Notes: generated by a model not told the origin, from the sequence alone. Counted from the first letter of the stretch, positions 25,909 to 35,370 are shown. The stretch is 64,000 nt of DNA from Bin87 sp963668585 (GCA_963668585.1 OY764869.1:3224001-3288000), one strand, 5' to 3'. Numbers and translations: made by a program.

Positions 25909-27546
25909 ATGGTTACTTCCGCGCAGGAAACACCCGCCGGCGCTGTGCAATCCGGCGATGGTATCGACGAGTTCGAGGTGATTGTCATCGGAGCCGGCGT
26001 GACGGGGTTGTATTCGCTCTACCGTCTCCGGAACCTCGGCTTCTCCGCGATCTCTCTGGAGGAAGGTGACGGCGTTGGCGGCACCTGGTACTGGAATCGC
26101 TATCCCGGCGCACGCTTCGACTCGGAGAGCTACACCTACGGCTACTCATTCTCGGAAGAACTCCTCCAGGAATGGGAGTGGAAGGAGCACTACTCCGCGC
26201 AGCCCGAGAACGAGCGCTACCTCAACTACGTGGCCGACAAGTTCGACCTGCGCCCGTTCATCCGCTTCAACTCACGCGTCGCCTCATTGGTGTACGACGA
26301 CGACGCCAACCGCTGGGTCGCCACCACCGATGAGGGCTACCAGGTCCGGTCCCAGTACGTCATCACCGCCATCGGCATCCTCTCCGCCCGCTACGTCCCC
26401 GATTTCGAGGGACTGGAAAGCTACGAAGGCGTCGCGACGCACACCAACCGTTGGCCCAAGGAAGGCATCGATATGGTCGGCAAAAAGGTCGGCATCATCG
26501 GTACCGGCGCCACCGCCGTCCAGATCATCCCTGAAATCGCAAAGGACGTCGCCCACCTCACCGTCTTCCAGCGCACCGCCAACTACTGCGTGCCCCTCCG
26601 GAATGCCCTGATTGACGACGAGACCCAGGCCTACATCAAGTCCCACTACCCCGAGATCTTCGAGCAGTGCATGGCTACCCCTGGCTCCTTCATGCACATG
26701 TTCGACACCCGTTCCGCCCTCGCCGTCCCCGAAGAGCAAAAACTGGAACAGTACGAACGCCTGTGGTCCGAGCCTGGTTTCAAGAAGTGGCTCTCCAACT
26801 TCTACGACGTGATGATGCCCGGCGAGGCCAATGAGGACTACGCCGAATTCGTACGCAACAAGATCCGCCAGCGCGTCCACGATCCCGAGGTCGCCGAGAT
26901 GCTGGTGCCCAAAAACCATATGTTCGGCTCCAAGCGCCTCCCCTGCGAGTCCGGTTACTACGAGGTCTTCAACCAGGACAACGTCCGCCTCGTCGATGTG
27001 CGCCAGGACCCCATCGCGCGCATAACCCCGCGCGGCCTGCAACTCACCGGCGGCGAGGACTTCGACTTCGACGTCCTCATCTTCGCCACCGGATACGACG
27101 CCGTCACCGGCCCCCTCAACCTGATTCACATCCAGGGAATCGGCGGTGAGGTCCTCAGGGAAAAGTTTGCCGACGGCCCCCGCACCTACATGGGAATGTC
27201 CAGCCACAACTTCCCCAACCTGTTCACCGTCAACGCCGCCTCCGTGGGCAACTTCCCACGCTCCGCCGAGCCGCTGGTGGAGTGGGTCACCGACGCCATC
27301 GCCCATGTGCGCGACAGCGGACACCGGCGCATCATGACAACCCCGGATGCCGAGGCCGAATGGGTGCGGCACATGAAGGAAGACGGCGAGGCCATCCTGC
27401 GCACCCAGGCCGATTCCTGGTTCGTCGGAGCCAACATCCCCGGCAAGGCCCGCGTGCTGCTCACCGCGCCGGACACTGCCCCGGCGATGCGGGCCAAGCG
27501 TGCCGAAGTCGTCGCCAACGGCTACGAGGGTTTCACTCTCGACTGA
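25909..27546 (+). CDS. Flavin-containing (Baeyer-Villiger-type) monooxygenase
   Basis: 545 aa. The FAD Rossmann motif GAGVTG is at 28-33, GGTWYWNRYPGARFD at 58-71 is typical of cyclohexanone-monooxygenase-like enzymes, the BVMO fingerprint YEGVATHTNRWP lies at 172-183 (Tyr instead of the usual Phe at its first position) and the NADPH Rossmann motif GTGATA is at 198-203. FATGYD closes the core. These enzymes insert oxygen into ketones to give esters, or oxidise heteroatoms. AAAGGAG (25896-25902) lies 6 nt before the ATG. Substrate unknown. Confidence 0.93.
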   Translation: MVTSAQETPAGAVQSGDGIDEFEVIVIGAGVTGLYSLYRLRNLGFSAISLEEGDGVGGTWYWNRYPGARFDSESYTYGYSFSEELLQEWEWKEHYSAQPENERYLNYVADKFDLRPFIRFNSRVASLVYDDDANRWVATTDEGYQVRSQYVITAIGILSARYVPDFEGLESYEGVATHTNRWPKEGIDMVGKKVGIIGTGATAVQIIPEIAKDVAHLTVFQRTANYCVPLRNALIDDETQAYIKSHYPEIFEQCMATPGSFMHMFDTRSALAVPEEQKLEQYERLWSEPGFKKWLSNFYDVMMPGEANEDYAEFVRNKIRQRVHDPEVAEMLVPKNHMFGSKRLPCESGYYEVFNQDNVRLVDVRQDPIARITPRGLQLTGGEDFDFDVLIFATGYDAVTGPLNLIHIQGIGGEVLREKFADGPRTYMGMSSHNFPNLFTVNAASVGNFPRSAEPLVEWVTDAIAHVRDSGHRRIMTTPDAEAEWVRHMKEDGEAILRTQADSWFVGANIPGKARVLLTAPDTAPAMRAKRAEVVANGYEGFTLD

Positions 27547-27574
27547 CCCCGTGGCATCCCACTGTAAACACCAC

Positions 27575-27602
27575 GTAGGGGCGAATGATCATTCGCCCCT
27601 AC
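27575..27602. repeat. Palindromic repeat R1, subfamily B, copy 1
   Basis: Perfect 14-bp arms GTAGGGGCGAATGA and TCATTCGCCCCTAC with no spacer. The outer arms are as in subfamily A; the inner arms are AATGA instead of GGTTT. It lies 28 nt after the BVMO stop, between convergent genes. Confidence 0.8.
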
Positions 27603-27781
27603 CGCATTGGCGCCGCCCGTCCAGCCTTGCTGTCCAACATACGGTTGCCCGCAATGTCGTTTCCGCGTCTCGGAAACCCTGAGACCGAAACTACTCCATT
27701 TGTGTCTTTGCGCCTCCGCGTTGACAGCCCGCATCCTGAAATCCTGCCAATCCTGTCCATCCTGTCCATCGACGCAAATGC

Positions 27782-29053
27782 CTACCCCGGCCTCCGCGCC
27801 AATAGGTAGCAGACGCCCGACGCCAGTTGCATCACCGCCGCCGTTGTCAGCGCGATTCCGTACTCCCCGGTGCGGTCAAATATCCAACCGGCGGCCACCG
27901 GCGCGACCAGGGATCCAATCCCGAAACTGACCGTCATGATCCCCACCAGCGACCCGAAACTGCGCCGTCCGAAGTATTCGCCGACAGCCAGCCAGCCCAG
28001 CGTCGCGATGCCCTCGGTGGCGGCAACGGACAATACGAACATCGCCGCCGCGGGATACCCGGACCAGACCAGGAACGCCACGGCCCCCGCCGCTCCGGTC
28101 GTCATGCCGCCGAACAGCAGCCAACGCGACGGGATTACCATCGCAGCCAACCCCATCCCGAACCGCAGCGGGATGATCGCCAGGAAAGTCGCGGACAGAT
28201 AGAAGGCGGCCTGCTCCTCCGGTATGCCCTTCCAGCCCAACATCGGAATCTGGTTGATCACCAATGCGTCCGCCGCCGCGATCCGGAGCGTCACAGCAAC
28301 CGTCATCAGCCAGAACGCCGGAGTCGCCACGGCCCGTCGCAACGTGAAATCCGATTCCGAATAGATCGGTTCGATCCGGGTTCCCCGCCGCCTCGTCGCA
28401 GCCTCTCCGGCCGGCTTTTCCCCGTCCGGCAGCAGCCCGATGTCCTCCGGTCGGCTGCGAATCACCACCGCCGCCAGCGCGGTCAACACAGCGACGAATC
28501 CGCCCGTACAAAGGATCACGACGCGCCATCCGAACTGCCCCTCGCAATACGCCAGCAACGGAACCATGATCGCCGCGCCGCCGGCAAAAGCGGTGTTCAG
28601 CAGAGTCATGGTGAGCGCCTTGCGTCGAACGAACCACTGGTTCACCACCGTCATCAGGTTCGGCGCCACGCCGATTCCCCGGCCCAAAGCCGACACACCG
28701 GAATACAGCAACACTAGCTGCCAGTACGATTCCACTCCCGCCACCGCTGCGAACCCAATGCAGCACAATAATCCTCCCGCCAGCACCAACATCCGGCCGC
28801 CGTAGCGGTCCGCCAGCCATCCGGCGCCCAGCGACGCCACGTTGCCCACAGCCCATGCCGCCCCCACCACGAAGGCGAACTGAGCCGAATTGATTCCCAA
28901 CTCACCGCGTATTGGCGTCGAAAAGACCAGGAATCCCGGTATCAATGCGCCGAACCCAAGGAATCCCAGCCCGCCGGCGGCGGCCAGAACCCACCAGCCA
29001 TAGTAAACGCCGGATGATTCCTCCCGCGTGATGTTGGTGGGCTGCTCAGACAT
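27782..29053 (-). CDS. MFS transporter
   Basis: 423 aa, about 12 hydrophobic segments. The N-terminus YYGWWVLAAAGGLGFLGFG and the inter-helix loop GWLADRYGGRMLVLAGG identify an MFS carrier of the oxalate/formate-antiporter-like (monocarboxylate) type; RSRPEDIGLLPDG marks the central cytoplasmic loop. It starts 15 nt after the stop of a paralogous MFS gene and is last in a cupin-MFS-MFS unit. Substrate unknown. Confidence 0.92.
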   Translation of the reverse strand: MSEQPTNITREESSGVYYGWWVLAAAGGLGFLGFGALIPGFLVFSTPIRGELGINSAQFAFVVGAAWAVGNVASLGAGWLADRYGGRMLVLAGGLLCCIGFAAVAGVESYWQLVLLYSGVSALGRGIGVAPNLMTVVNQWFVRRKALTMTLLNTAFAGGAAIMVPLLAYCEGQFGWRVVILCTGGFVAVLTALAAVVIRSRPEDIGLLPDGEKPAGEAATRRRGTRIEPIYSESDFTLRRAVATPAFWLMTVAVTLRIAAADALVINQIPMLGWKGIPEEQAAFYLSATFLAIIPLRFGMGLAAMVIPSRWLLFGGMTTGAAGAVAFLVWSGYPAAAMFVLSVAATEGIATLGWLAVGEYFGRRSFGSLVGIMTVSFGIGSLVAPVAAGWIFDRTGEYGIALTTAAVMQLASGVCYLLARRPG

Positions 29054-29068
29054 CGTGGATCCGCACCG

Positions 29069-30385
29069 CTATGCCTGACTGCTCGATGGGTTCACCGATG
29101 GCCGCCGCACCAGCGAAAACGATCCCGCTGATATCGCCTGCATGGCCATCACCGCCACCAGCACCGGCAAGAAGCTTCCCGTGCGGTCAAATACCGACCC
29201 TGCCAACGCCGGCGCGATCAACCCGCTGACTCCGTAAAACACCGTCATCATCCCCACCAGTGTTCCGAAACTGCGCCGACCGAAATATTCGCCGACCGTA
29301 ATCCAGGCCAATGAACTCACCCCCTGACCGGTGGCCGACGACATGATCAGGAACCAGGCAACGGCGTCTCCCTTCAGCAACAGCGCGGCGATGGTGCACA
29401 ACGTCACCGCAGCCATCGCCAGGCTCAGCATCCAGCGCGGCGACACCCACATGGCGGCCAATCCCATCCCGAAACGCGCCGGGATGGTGGCGAAGTAGGT
29501 GATCGAAAGGTAGGAGGCGGTGCGATCTTCTGCAACACCCTTCCATATCAGGATCGGGATCTGGTTGATCACCAGCACGTCGGAAGGAACCGTCCGCAGT
29601 ATCGCCCCCACCGCCAGGGCGCAGAACGACAGGGTGCCGATGGCCTGTCCCAGCGAATACTCCCGCCTAACCGGTTCCTCGCGACGCGTGCGGTTCTGCT
29701 CGCCCTCTTGCCGTCGCGACGCGGCGTCGGTAATGGCGTAGGGTTTCAGACCAACATCCTCCGGACGGCTGCGAATGATCACGGCGGCGGGCAGCGTCAG
29801 GGCGCATACCATTCCCCCGGCTATGAACGCAGCGGAGCGCCAACCGATCTCTCCACCGGCGTAACTCAACGCAGGCAGCACAGCAGCGGCGCCGGCGGTG
29901 ACGGCAGTGTTCACTATCGCCAGCGCCAGCGCTTTGCGATAGTCAAACCACTGATTCACCACCGTCATGAGCGTGGGGAAAATCCCCAGTCCTCGTCCCA
30001 ACGATGCCACCACAGAATATGACAGCACCACGGACCAGAACGAATCGGCGAACCCCATGGCAATGAACCCGGCGCCGCACAGCAGTCCGCCAATCAGCAC
30101 CAGGCGTCGCGCACCGTGCCGGTCAGCCAGCCACCCGGCTACCAGCGATGATATGTCCCCGATGCCCCAGGCGGCCCCCACCACGAACGCAGACTGACCG
30201 GAACTCAACCCCAACTCTGCCTTGATTGGAACCGAAAACGCCAGATACCCGGGAATCACCACGCCAAACGCCATGAACCCCAGCACGGCCGCCGCGCCCA
30301 ACACCCACCAGCCATAAAAGATAACGCTCCGGCTGCTGGGAGCCGGAGCGAATGTGGTCTGGTCGCTGTGCGGCGACGGGCCCAA
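29069..30385 (-). CDS. MFS transporter, paralogue of the downstream gene
   Basis: 438 aa. Same family as the next gene: FYGWWVLGAAAVLGFMAFG, GWLADRHGARRLVLIGG, RSRPEDVGLKP and GEYFGRRSFGTLVGMMTVFYG all have close counterparts there, so the pair arose by duplication. The start is uncertain: TTG 30385 is the only in-frame start before the first helix and has no clear Shine-Dalgarno sequence. It follows the cupin gene by 27 nt. Confidence 0.88.
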   Translation of the reverse strand: MGPSPHSDQTTFAPAPSSRSVIFYGWWVLGAAAVLGFMAFGVVIPGYLAFSVPIKAELGLSSGQSAFVVGAAWGIGDISSLVAGWLADRHGARRLVLIGGLLCGAGFIAMGFADSFWSVVLSYSVVASLGRGLGIFPTLMTVVNQWFDYRKALALAIVNTAVTAGAAAVLPALSYAGGEIGWRSAAFIAGGMVCALTLPAAVIIRSRPEDVGLKPYAITDAASRRQEGEQNRTRREEPVRREYSLGQAIGTLSFCALAVGAILRTVPSDVLVINQIPILIWKGVAEDRTASYLSITYFATIPARFGMGLAAMWVSPRWMLSLAMAAVTLCTIAALLLKGDAVAWFLIMSSATGQGVSSLAWITVGEYFGRRSFGTLVGMMTVFYGVSGLIAPALAGSVFDRTGSFLPVLVAVMAMQAISAGSFSLVRRPSVNPSSSQA

Positions 30386-30412
30386 GGTGATGAAATTCGT
30401 TCCCTATGCCCT

Positions 30413-30784
30413 CTAATCTTCCAGCGGGATAACCAGGTACACCCTTTCCTGTCCACCGACCACCCGGGTCGTATGGCCCTGTCCGGTCAGGTCTTCGGCC
30501 AGCAGCACGTCCCCCGGGCCTACCCGGTAGGTGCTGCCATCACCCAATCCGATTTCAGCCTGTCCCGCCAGCGTAACCGTGTACTGCCGCCTGGGAGCGC
30601 AATGGAAATCTAGAAAGTAATCTGGCGGTGAAATCCTGATGGTCATTCCCGTCGTCGGCTCGAGAGGTGTCCCACGCCCGTAGGCGCCTTCCGTATCCAG
30701 GAAATCCTCGAAGGGAGGGTCATAGTGTTCCAACCGCGACTGCCCGTCGTCTCCGGTGAAAACGCGCACGAACTGAGGCATCAT
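30413..30784 (-). CDS. Cupin-domain protein
   Basis: 123 aa single cupin. FHCAPRRQYTVTLAGQAEIGLGDG is the first cupin motif with only part of its usual His set, and GPGDVLLAEDLTGQGHTT the second. Single-domain cupins are metal-binding enzymes or sensors. AGGAG precedes the ATGATG start at 30784. It is first in a unit with two MFS carriers, so it may act on or sense their substrate (inference). Confidence 0.83.
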   Translation of the reverse strand: MMPQFVRVFTGDDGQSRLEHYDPPFEDFLDTEGAYGRGTPLEPTTGMTIRISPPDYFLDFHCAPRRQYTVTLAGQAEIGLGDGSTYRVGPGDVLLAEDLTGQGHTTRVVGGQERVYLVIPLED

Positions 30785-30853
30785 CCAACTCCTGAATCTA
30801 TCGTAACCCCGAATCTAGCGTAGCAAGGAACGATCTCCGGCCAATCTCCGCGA

Positions 30854-31186
30854 TCATTCTCCTTTGTATTCGTCGCCGGCAGCGCGTCGGGTCACCCACG
30901 AGTTACCGTCGGATTGCGTCCCCGGGTTACCGGCGCGGCGCAACGCTTCGACTGCCCGAATGCACAGGGCGACGATGCCCAATCCGGCCGCCGCACCCAG
31001 CGGAAACGCCAACATACCGCCGGCGATACACAGCACGACGAGTATGTGCGGCTCAACAATGGCCCGGTCGTTCAGTTCTGCGATCCTGGCAAACCTTGAC
31101 GCTATTGCCCAGGCGACATAGCCGCCTGCCGCGCTCCCGCATATCAAGGCGCCCGTTGCATAGAGTAATCTGGTCGGCGTAAACAT
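30854..31186 (-). CDS. Small two-helix membrane protein, unknown
   Basis: 110 aa from the ATG at 31186. Two hydrophobic segments (about 7-29 and 48-75) flank a short charged loop, and a polar tail follows. No family recognised. A TATAAT box at 31194-31199 on this strand ends 7 nt before the ATG, so the message is probably leaderless; an ATG at 31195 would overlap the -10 box and is rejected as start. Confidence 0.6.
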   Translation of the reverse strand: MFTPTRLLYATGALICGSAAGGYVAWAIASRFARIAELNDRAIVEPHILVVLCIAGGMLAFPLGAAAGLGIVALCIRAVEALRRAGNPGTQSDGNSWVTRRAAGDEYKGE

Positions 31187-31199
31187 AGCGGGCATTATA
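31187..31199 (-). promoter_or_regulatory. Leaderless-type -10 box
   Basis: Minus-strand TATAAT (31194-31199) followed by 7 nt and then the ATG at 31186. No -35 was recognised. Confidence 0.45.
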
Positions 31200-31321
31200 T
31201 TACATCCTCGCTGAAGCGGGCGGCATGAACTGAGCAATTCGATTCCTACAATACCCGTTTTCAGGTGCGTGTCGGCTGTTACCTTAAACGTCGCCATCAC
31301 GGATGATTTCGTAAAGCCAAC

Positions 31322-31351
31322 TTGACAAAATGGCGATTACAACTGTTTAAT
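31322..31351 (+). promoter_or_regulatory. Promoter of the first peptide-type ABC transporter
   Basis: Perfect TTGACA at 31322-31327, an 18-bp spacer and TTTAAT at 31346-31351. The leader to the ATG at 31433 is about 75 nt. Confidence 0.65.
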
Positions 31352-31432
31352 CATGCGCCATCCGTTAACGAGACTGGCGCGTTTCGCAAATGGGCCGACG
31401 CTGGCCTCAACACACAAGAGGAGTACCCATAT

Positions 31433-33238
31433 ATGAGTTTGAATCGGTTCTTGAATGCCCGAGCGCTAATGGCGTTTGGCCTCGCTGCCGTGCTCATCGC
31501 CGCCATAGCTTGCGGCGGCGCATCTGATGAGCCCGCGGCCGCGGCTCCGACCTCAGCCCCGGCAAGCGGGTCCGGCGCCGCGGCTCCCACCGCCATGCCG
31601 GAATCCACCGACGCCATGATGGCCGAGGAGACTGGTGGCCATGTGACCGTTCTGGTCACCAACCTTGGCAACGGTAAGTTCGACCCCTTCCTCACCGAAG
31701 GCGAAGACCTCAAATTCCAGCGCATCTTCCAGGTCGCCCTGGTGGGCGGCAAGGGCGGCAGCGAATTGACCCCCGCAGTCGCCAAAGACTGGTCGGTCAG
31801 CGACGACGGCAAGGTATGGACCTTCACCGTCAATGATGGCTTCATCAAAGCCCACGACGGAACCACCATCACCCGCGACGACGTGTTCTTCAATCTGGAC
31901 AGCCGCATGGGCGCGGAGTCGGATCTCCTCCTGGAATCCACCTACTATGAGCCCCGCGACGTGGCCTTTGCCAAGCTCGTTGAAAGCGTTGACAAGGGAG
32001 CGGCCGACGACCAGGTTTCCGTAACCTTCAACACCGTCCGGTTGGACTTCGCGTTCAACTGGTCTGAAAATGCTCAGGGTGCAGACCCCATGATCGTCCC
32101 TGAGGCCGCCATGCGCGCCCGCGCCGGTGAGGTGGGCTTTGAAGGCTATGAAGAGGATCCCATTGGTATCGGCGCCATGCGCGTGACCGACTCCATCCTG
32201 AAGCAGAAGTATTCGTTCGAACGGTTCGAGGACTTCTTCTGGACCCCTGAAAACGGCTTTGACGAAGACCGTCGTGTCACCTTCGACACCCTGGATCTCG
32301 AAGTCGTTCCCGACGGTCAGGCCCGCGTCGCCGCCCTGCGCGACGGCCAGGCTCAACTGATCGAAGCCGACATTGAACTGCAGGACCAGATCGCCGGCAT
32401 CGACGGCGCATCCATCGCCTGGCAGCGGGAATCCTCCTACAACTGGGTCGTATACGTGGACTGCTGGAACGAATCCCTGTGGTGCTACCACAAGGAAGCC
32501 CGTCAGGCTGCTGAGCACGCACTCAACAAGGACGATATCGTCAACGGCCTGTACAACCCCGAAGCGATCAACGCCAACAGTTGGTCCCATGTGACCCCCA
32601 ATTCCCTGGGCTGGGGAGAGAACCTGCAGCCGCGCGCCTACGACGTGGCCAAGGCTCAGGAACTGCTCATGTCCATCGGATTTGGTGGCGCCGACGGCAG
32701 CGACGGAACCGACGCCAACGGCGAGCAGATTTCGTTCACCATCTATACCTGGGAAGCGGGCGACCTCCCCGGCCTGCCCGAACTGGCCCAGCTTTACCAT
32801 GACTTCTGGGAACAGGGCCTCGGTTGGGACGTTGAGGTAGTGGTCGGCGACGCCGCCGCCACCCGCCAGGCGTGGAACAACCGCGAGTATCCCGGAAACG
32901 TCCTGGTGCGCACCAACGAGGGGCGCTACGACGGCACCTCCATCACCCAGGGCGGGTTCCTCAACTCCGCCATAGCGTGGCGCGCGATTGATGACCCCAC
33001 CCTGGAGCCGTGGGCCAGCACCACCACTCCGATAGTGGAGAAGGGTCTCTCCGACCTCAATCCGGATACCCGTCAGCAGTCGTACAACGAGATGTACGCC
33101 TACCTGCACGACCAGGCATACTGGGGCGACGGCTTCAACACCAACGTCCCGTGGGGCCTCGGTTCCGACGTGGCATCCTACGAGCCGTGGAGCCTGGTGC
33201 CTTACGTCACCGCCATCTGGACAGTGAAGCTTAAGTAA
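31433..33238 (+). CDS. SBP_bac_5 (peptide/nickel-type) substrate-binding lipoprotein 1
   Basis: 601 aa. Signal peptide with lipobox ending at Cys27 (AAIAC), a Pro/Ala/Ser-rich linker, then a family 5 binding domain: LTPAVAKDWSVSDDGKVWTFTV, HDGTTITRDDV and the C-terminal WTVKLK. Family members bind oligopeptides, Ni, sugars or opines. GAGGAG lies about 9 nt before the ATG. It is followed by a strong hairpin and then two permease genes. Paralogous to the binding protein at 35440, with the same end pattern (I/T)AIWT(V/M)(K/T)LK. Confidence 0.92.
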   Translation: MSLNRFLNARALMAFGLAAVLIAAIACGGASDEPAAAAPTSAPASGSGAAAPTAMPESTDAMMAEETGGHVTVLVTNLGNGKFDPFLTEGEDLKFQRIFQVALVGGKGGSELTPAVAKDWSVSDDGKVWTFTVNDGFIKAHDGTTITRDDVFFNLDSRMGAESDLLLESTYYEPRDVAFAKLVESVDKGAADDQVSVTFNTVRLDFAFNWSENAQGADPMIVPEAAMRARAGEVGFEGYEEDPIGIGAMRVTDSILKQKYSFERFEDFFWTPENGFDEDRRVTFDTLDLEVVPDGQARVAALRDGQAQLIEADIELQDQIAGIDGASIAWQRESSYNWVVYVDCWNESLWCYHKEARQAAEHALNKDDIVNGLYNPEAINANSWSHVTPNSLGWGENLQPRAYDVAKAQELLMSIGFGGADGSDGTDANGEQISFTIYTWEAGDLPGLPELAQLYHDFWEQGLGWDVEVVVGDAAATRQAWNNREYPGNVLVRTNEGRYDGTSITQGGFLNSAIAWRAIDDPTLEPWASTTTPIVEKGLSDLNPDTRQQSYNEMYAYLHDQAYWGDGFNTNVPWGLGSDVASYEPWSLVPYVTAIWTVKLK

Positions 33239-33265
33239 GACCAAGTCGAACCTTCCACAGGCACT

Positions 33266-33310
33266 ATAGCCTCGGTGAGATAACGGTGCGCCGTCGCTCA
33301 CCGAGGCTAT
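33266..33310 (+). terminator. Strong hairpin between binding protein 1 and its permeases
   Basis: Perfect 14-bp stem ATAGCCTCGGTGAG / CTCACCGAGGCTAT with a 17-nt loop and no T-run. It probably causes partial termination or protects the upstream mRNA, keeping binding-protein levels high. Confidence 0.7.
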
Positions 33311-33369
33311 TCAACAATCGATACTGTATGCTTTGGCATAGCACCACATTTTCAGGAACGGACTGAACC

Positions 33370-34335
33370 ATGACCGCCTACATTGGACGAAGATTGATTG
33401 AGGGAATCATCACCCTAATAGCGCTGAGTTTTGTCGTATTCGGCAGCGTCCACTTGTCCGGCGACCCGGCACGGTTCCTCCTGCCCATTTCCGCAGAACA
33501 CGACGAATCCGTCTATGAGGAACAGAAAAAGCGGCTTGGGCTTGATAAACCCTTCATCGTTCAATACGGGAACTTTCTGAAAAAAGCGATCTTTCTGGAT
33601 TTTGGCAACTCCTTCACGGAACGGCGTCCGGTCCAGGAAATTCTTAAAGAACGCATCCCCGCCACCGTCCATCTGGCGTTGGCAGGCATGATCCTGGCGG
33701 TGGGAATAGGCGTGCCTTTAGGAATCATATCGGCGGTCAAGCGAGACACCCTGCTTGACCGGGTATGCAAGGCTTTTGCCATATTCGGCATGGCGGTGCC
33801 CCAATTCTGGATCGCCATCATGCTCATCATACTGTTCGCAGGCTATTGGGGATGGCTGCCGGCGTACGGGAGGGGAGACACTCAGGGCTGGCTGCCTGAG
33901 TGGTCGGAAATTCCCAATATGTTCCGGCACCTGATACTGCCGGCGGGGGTCCTGGCCTTGGCGATTATCGCGGCCATTATGCGGCTTGCGCGATCGGCGA
34001 TGCTGGAAGTTCTGGACACCGACTACGTGAAGTTCGCCCAGGTCAAGGGCATGGGTGACCGGGTCGTGATCTGGAAACACGCCGCCCGCAACGCTTTGAT
34101 TCCGGTGATCACATTCGGCGGCATCAGCTTGGCCGGCCTGCTCAACGGATCAGTGGTGGTCGAGGTTGTGTTCGCCTGGCCCGGTGTGGGCTTGATGTTG
34201 CTCGACGGAGTGCTTTCAAACAACTATCCCCAGGTGCTGGGAGCAATCATGGTGTCCGGCGCCGCCTACATACTGACCGCGTTGGTCGTTGATATCCTCT
34301 ATGGATACGCCGACCCACGGGTCCGCTTGAACTAG
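33370..34335 (+). CDS. Peptide-type ABC permease 1 (DppB family)
   Basis: 321 aa. TAYIGRRLIEGIITLIALS at the N-terminus, DPARFLLP, then the LGLDKPFIVQYGNFL periplasmic block. DYVKFAQVKGMGDRVVIWKHAARNALIPVITFGG is the EAA loop that contacts the ATPase. About six membrane helices. Inner-membrane channel half, partner of the next gene. Confidence 0.93.
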   Translation: MTAYIGRRLIEGIITLIALSFVVFGSVHLSGDPARFLLPISAEHDESVYEEQKKRLGLDKPFIVQYGNFLKKAIFLDFGNSFTERRPVQEILKERIPATVHLALAGMILAVGIGVPLGIISAVKRDTLLDRVCKAFAIFGMAVPQFWIAIMLIILFAGYWGWLPAYGRGDTQGWLPEWSEIPNMFRHLILPAGVLALAIIAAIMRLARSAMLEVLDTDYVKFAQVKGMGDRVVIWKHAARNALIPVITFGGISLAGLLNGSVVVEVVFAWPGVGLMLLDGVLSNNYPQVLGAIMVSGAAYILTALVVDILYGYADPRVRLN

Positions 34336-34354
34336 TCCACGCAGGAGCAAGATT

Positions 34355-35239
34355 TTGGCTGCCGAAAATCCCGCATTGACCTTTGACAACCGTGCGCCAA
34401 CCGGATGGCTGCAACGGATACGGGAAGCCAGACTGCCGTGGATTCCAATCACGATTCTACTGGTGATCGTATTCTGCGCCATTTTCGCCGACCTCATCTC
34501 ACCATTTGACCCGCGCGAAAACGACGTGCGGAACAAAGTCCAACCGCCCTTTGCCACTTCAGACCATATCCTGGGCACTGACAAGTTGGGCAAGGACGTG
34601 CTGAGCCGCCTGATCCATGGCTCCCGAACCATGTTGCAGGTCACAGCGCCGTCTATGATTGTCGCCATCCTGGCTGGCACCGTGGTGGGCCTGGTATCCG
34701 GATATTCGGGCCGGTGGGTTGACTCCGCGCTGATGCGTATCACCGATGCCGTCCTGGGGTTCCCTTCTATTCTAGTGGCCCTGCTGATCGTCACCTATCT
34801 GGGCACCGGCGTGTGGAACGTGATGATCGCAATTGCCGCGACGCAATGGGCACGTTTTGCCCGCATGATTCGCGGCGAGGTGCTGTCCGTCAGAGACCGC
34901 GATTTCGTAGTCCTGGCGCAGATTTACGGCGTTTCTCCGGGCATGATCGTCTGGCGGCACCTGTTCCCAAACGTGATCAATACCCTCATGGTGCTGACCA
35001 GTGTCAGCATCGGACAGGTCATTCTGCTAGAAGCGTCGCTGAGCTTCCTGGGCCTCGGCCTGAAGGTCGGAGACCCGGCCTGGGGCATAATGATCGCCGA
35101 AGGGCGCAAGTTGCTCACGCAGGCCTGGTGGATCGCGCTGTTCCCCGGTGTAATCATCACGATCGTGGTGATGGCATTCAACTTCTTCGGAGACTGGCTC
35201 CGCGACTACCTGGACCCACGTTTGAGGCGTGCTGGCTAA
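34355..35239 (+). CDS. Peptide-type ABC permease 2 (DppC family)
   Basis: 294 aa. DppC-type features are the N-terminal cytoplasmic segment ending RLPWIPITILL, LGTDKLGKDVLSRLIHGSR, the EAA loop RDRDFVVLAQIYGVSPGMIVWRHLFPN, and the DWLRDYLDPRLRR end. The start is a TTG at 34355 with AGGAG 7 nt upstream. No ATPase genes follow directly; a strong terminator does. Confidence 0.92.
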   Translation: MAAENPALTFDNRAPTGWLQRIREARLPWIPITILLVIVFCAIFADLISPFDPRENDVRNKVQPPFATSDHILGTDKLGKDVLSRLIHGSRTMLQVTAPSMIVAILAGTVVGLVSGYSGRWVDSALMRITDAVLGFPSILVALLIVTYLGTGVWNVMIAIAATQWARFARMIRGEVLSVRDRDFVVLAQIYGVSPGMIVWRHLFPNVINTLMVLTSVSIGQVILLEASLSFLGLGLKVGDPAWGIMIAEGRKLLTQAWWIALFPGVIITIVVMAFNFFGDWLRDYLDPRLRRAG

Positions 35240-35262
35240 CCGGCCAACTTGGTTCATAATTC

Positions 35263-35302
35263 AAGCAGGTGCGACGTATTCCGTCGCACCTGCTTCTTTT
35301 TT
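35263..35302 (+). terminator. Intrinsic terminator of transporter unit 1
   Basis: Stem AAGCAGGTGCGACG / CGTCGCACCTGCTT (14 bp) with a 5-nt loop, followed by CTTTTTT. Confidence 0.93.
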
Positions 35303-35341
35303 GCGCGGGTCTGGCCGGTATGGCCGTTCCCACAACGATTG

Positions 35342-35370
35342 TTGACGGCCCTTAAATCATGTGCTACCGT
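35342..35370 (+). promoter_or_regulatory. Promoter of transporter unit 2
   Basis: TTGACG (35342-35347), 17-bp spacer, -10 TACCGT (35365-35370) preceded by TGC, giving the extended form TGCTACCGT. Confidence 0.5.
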
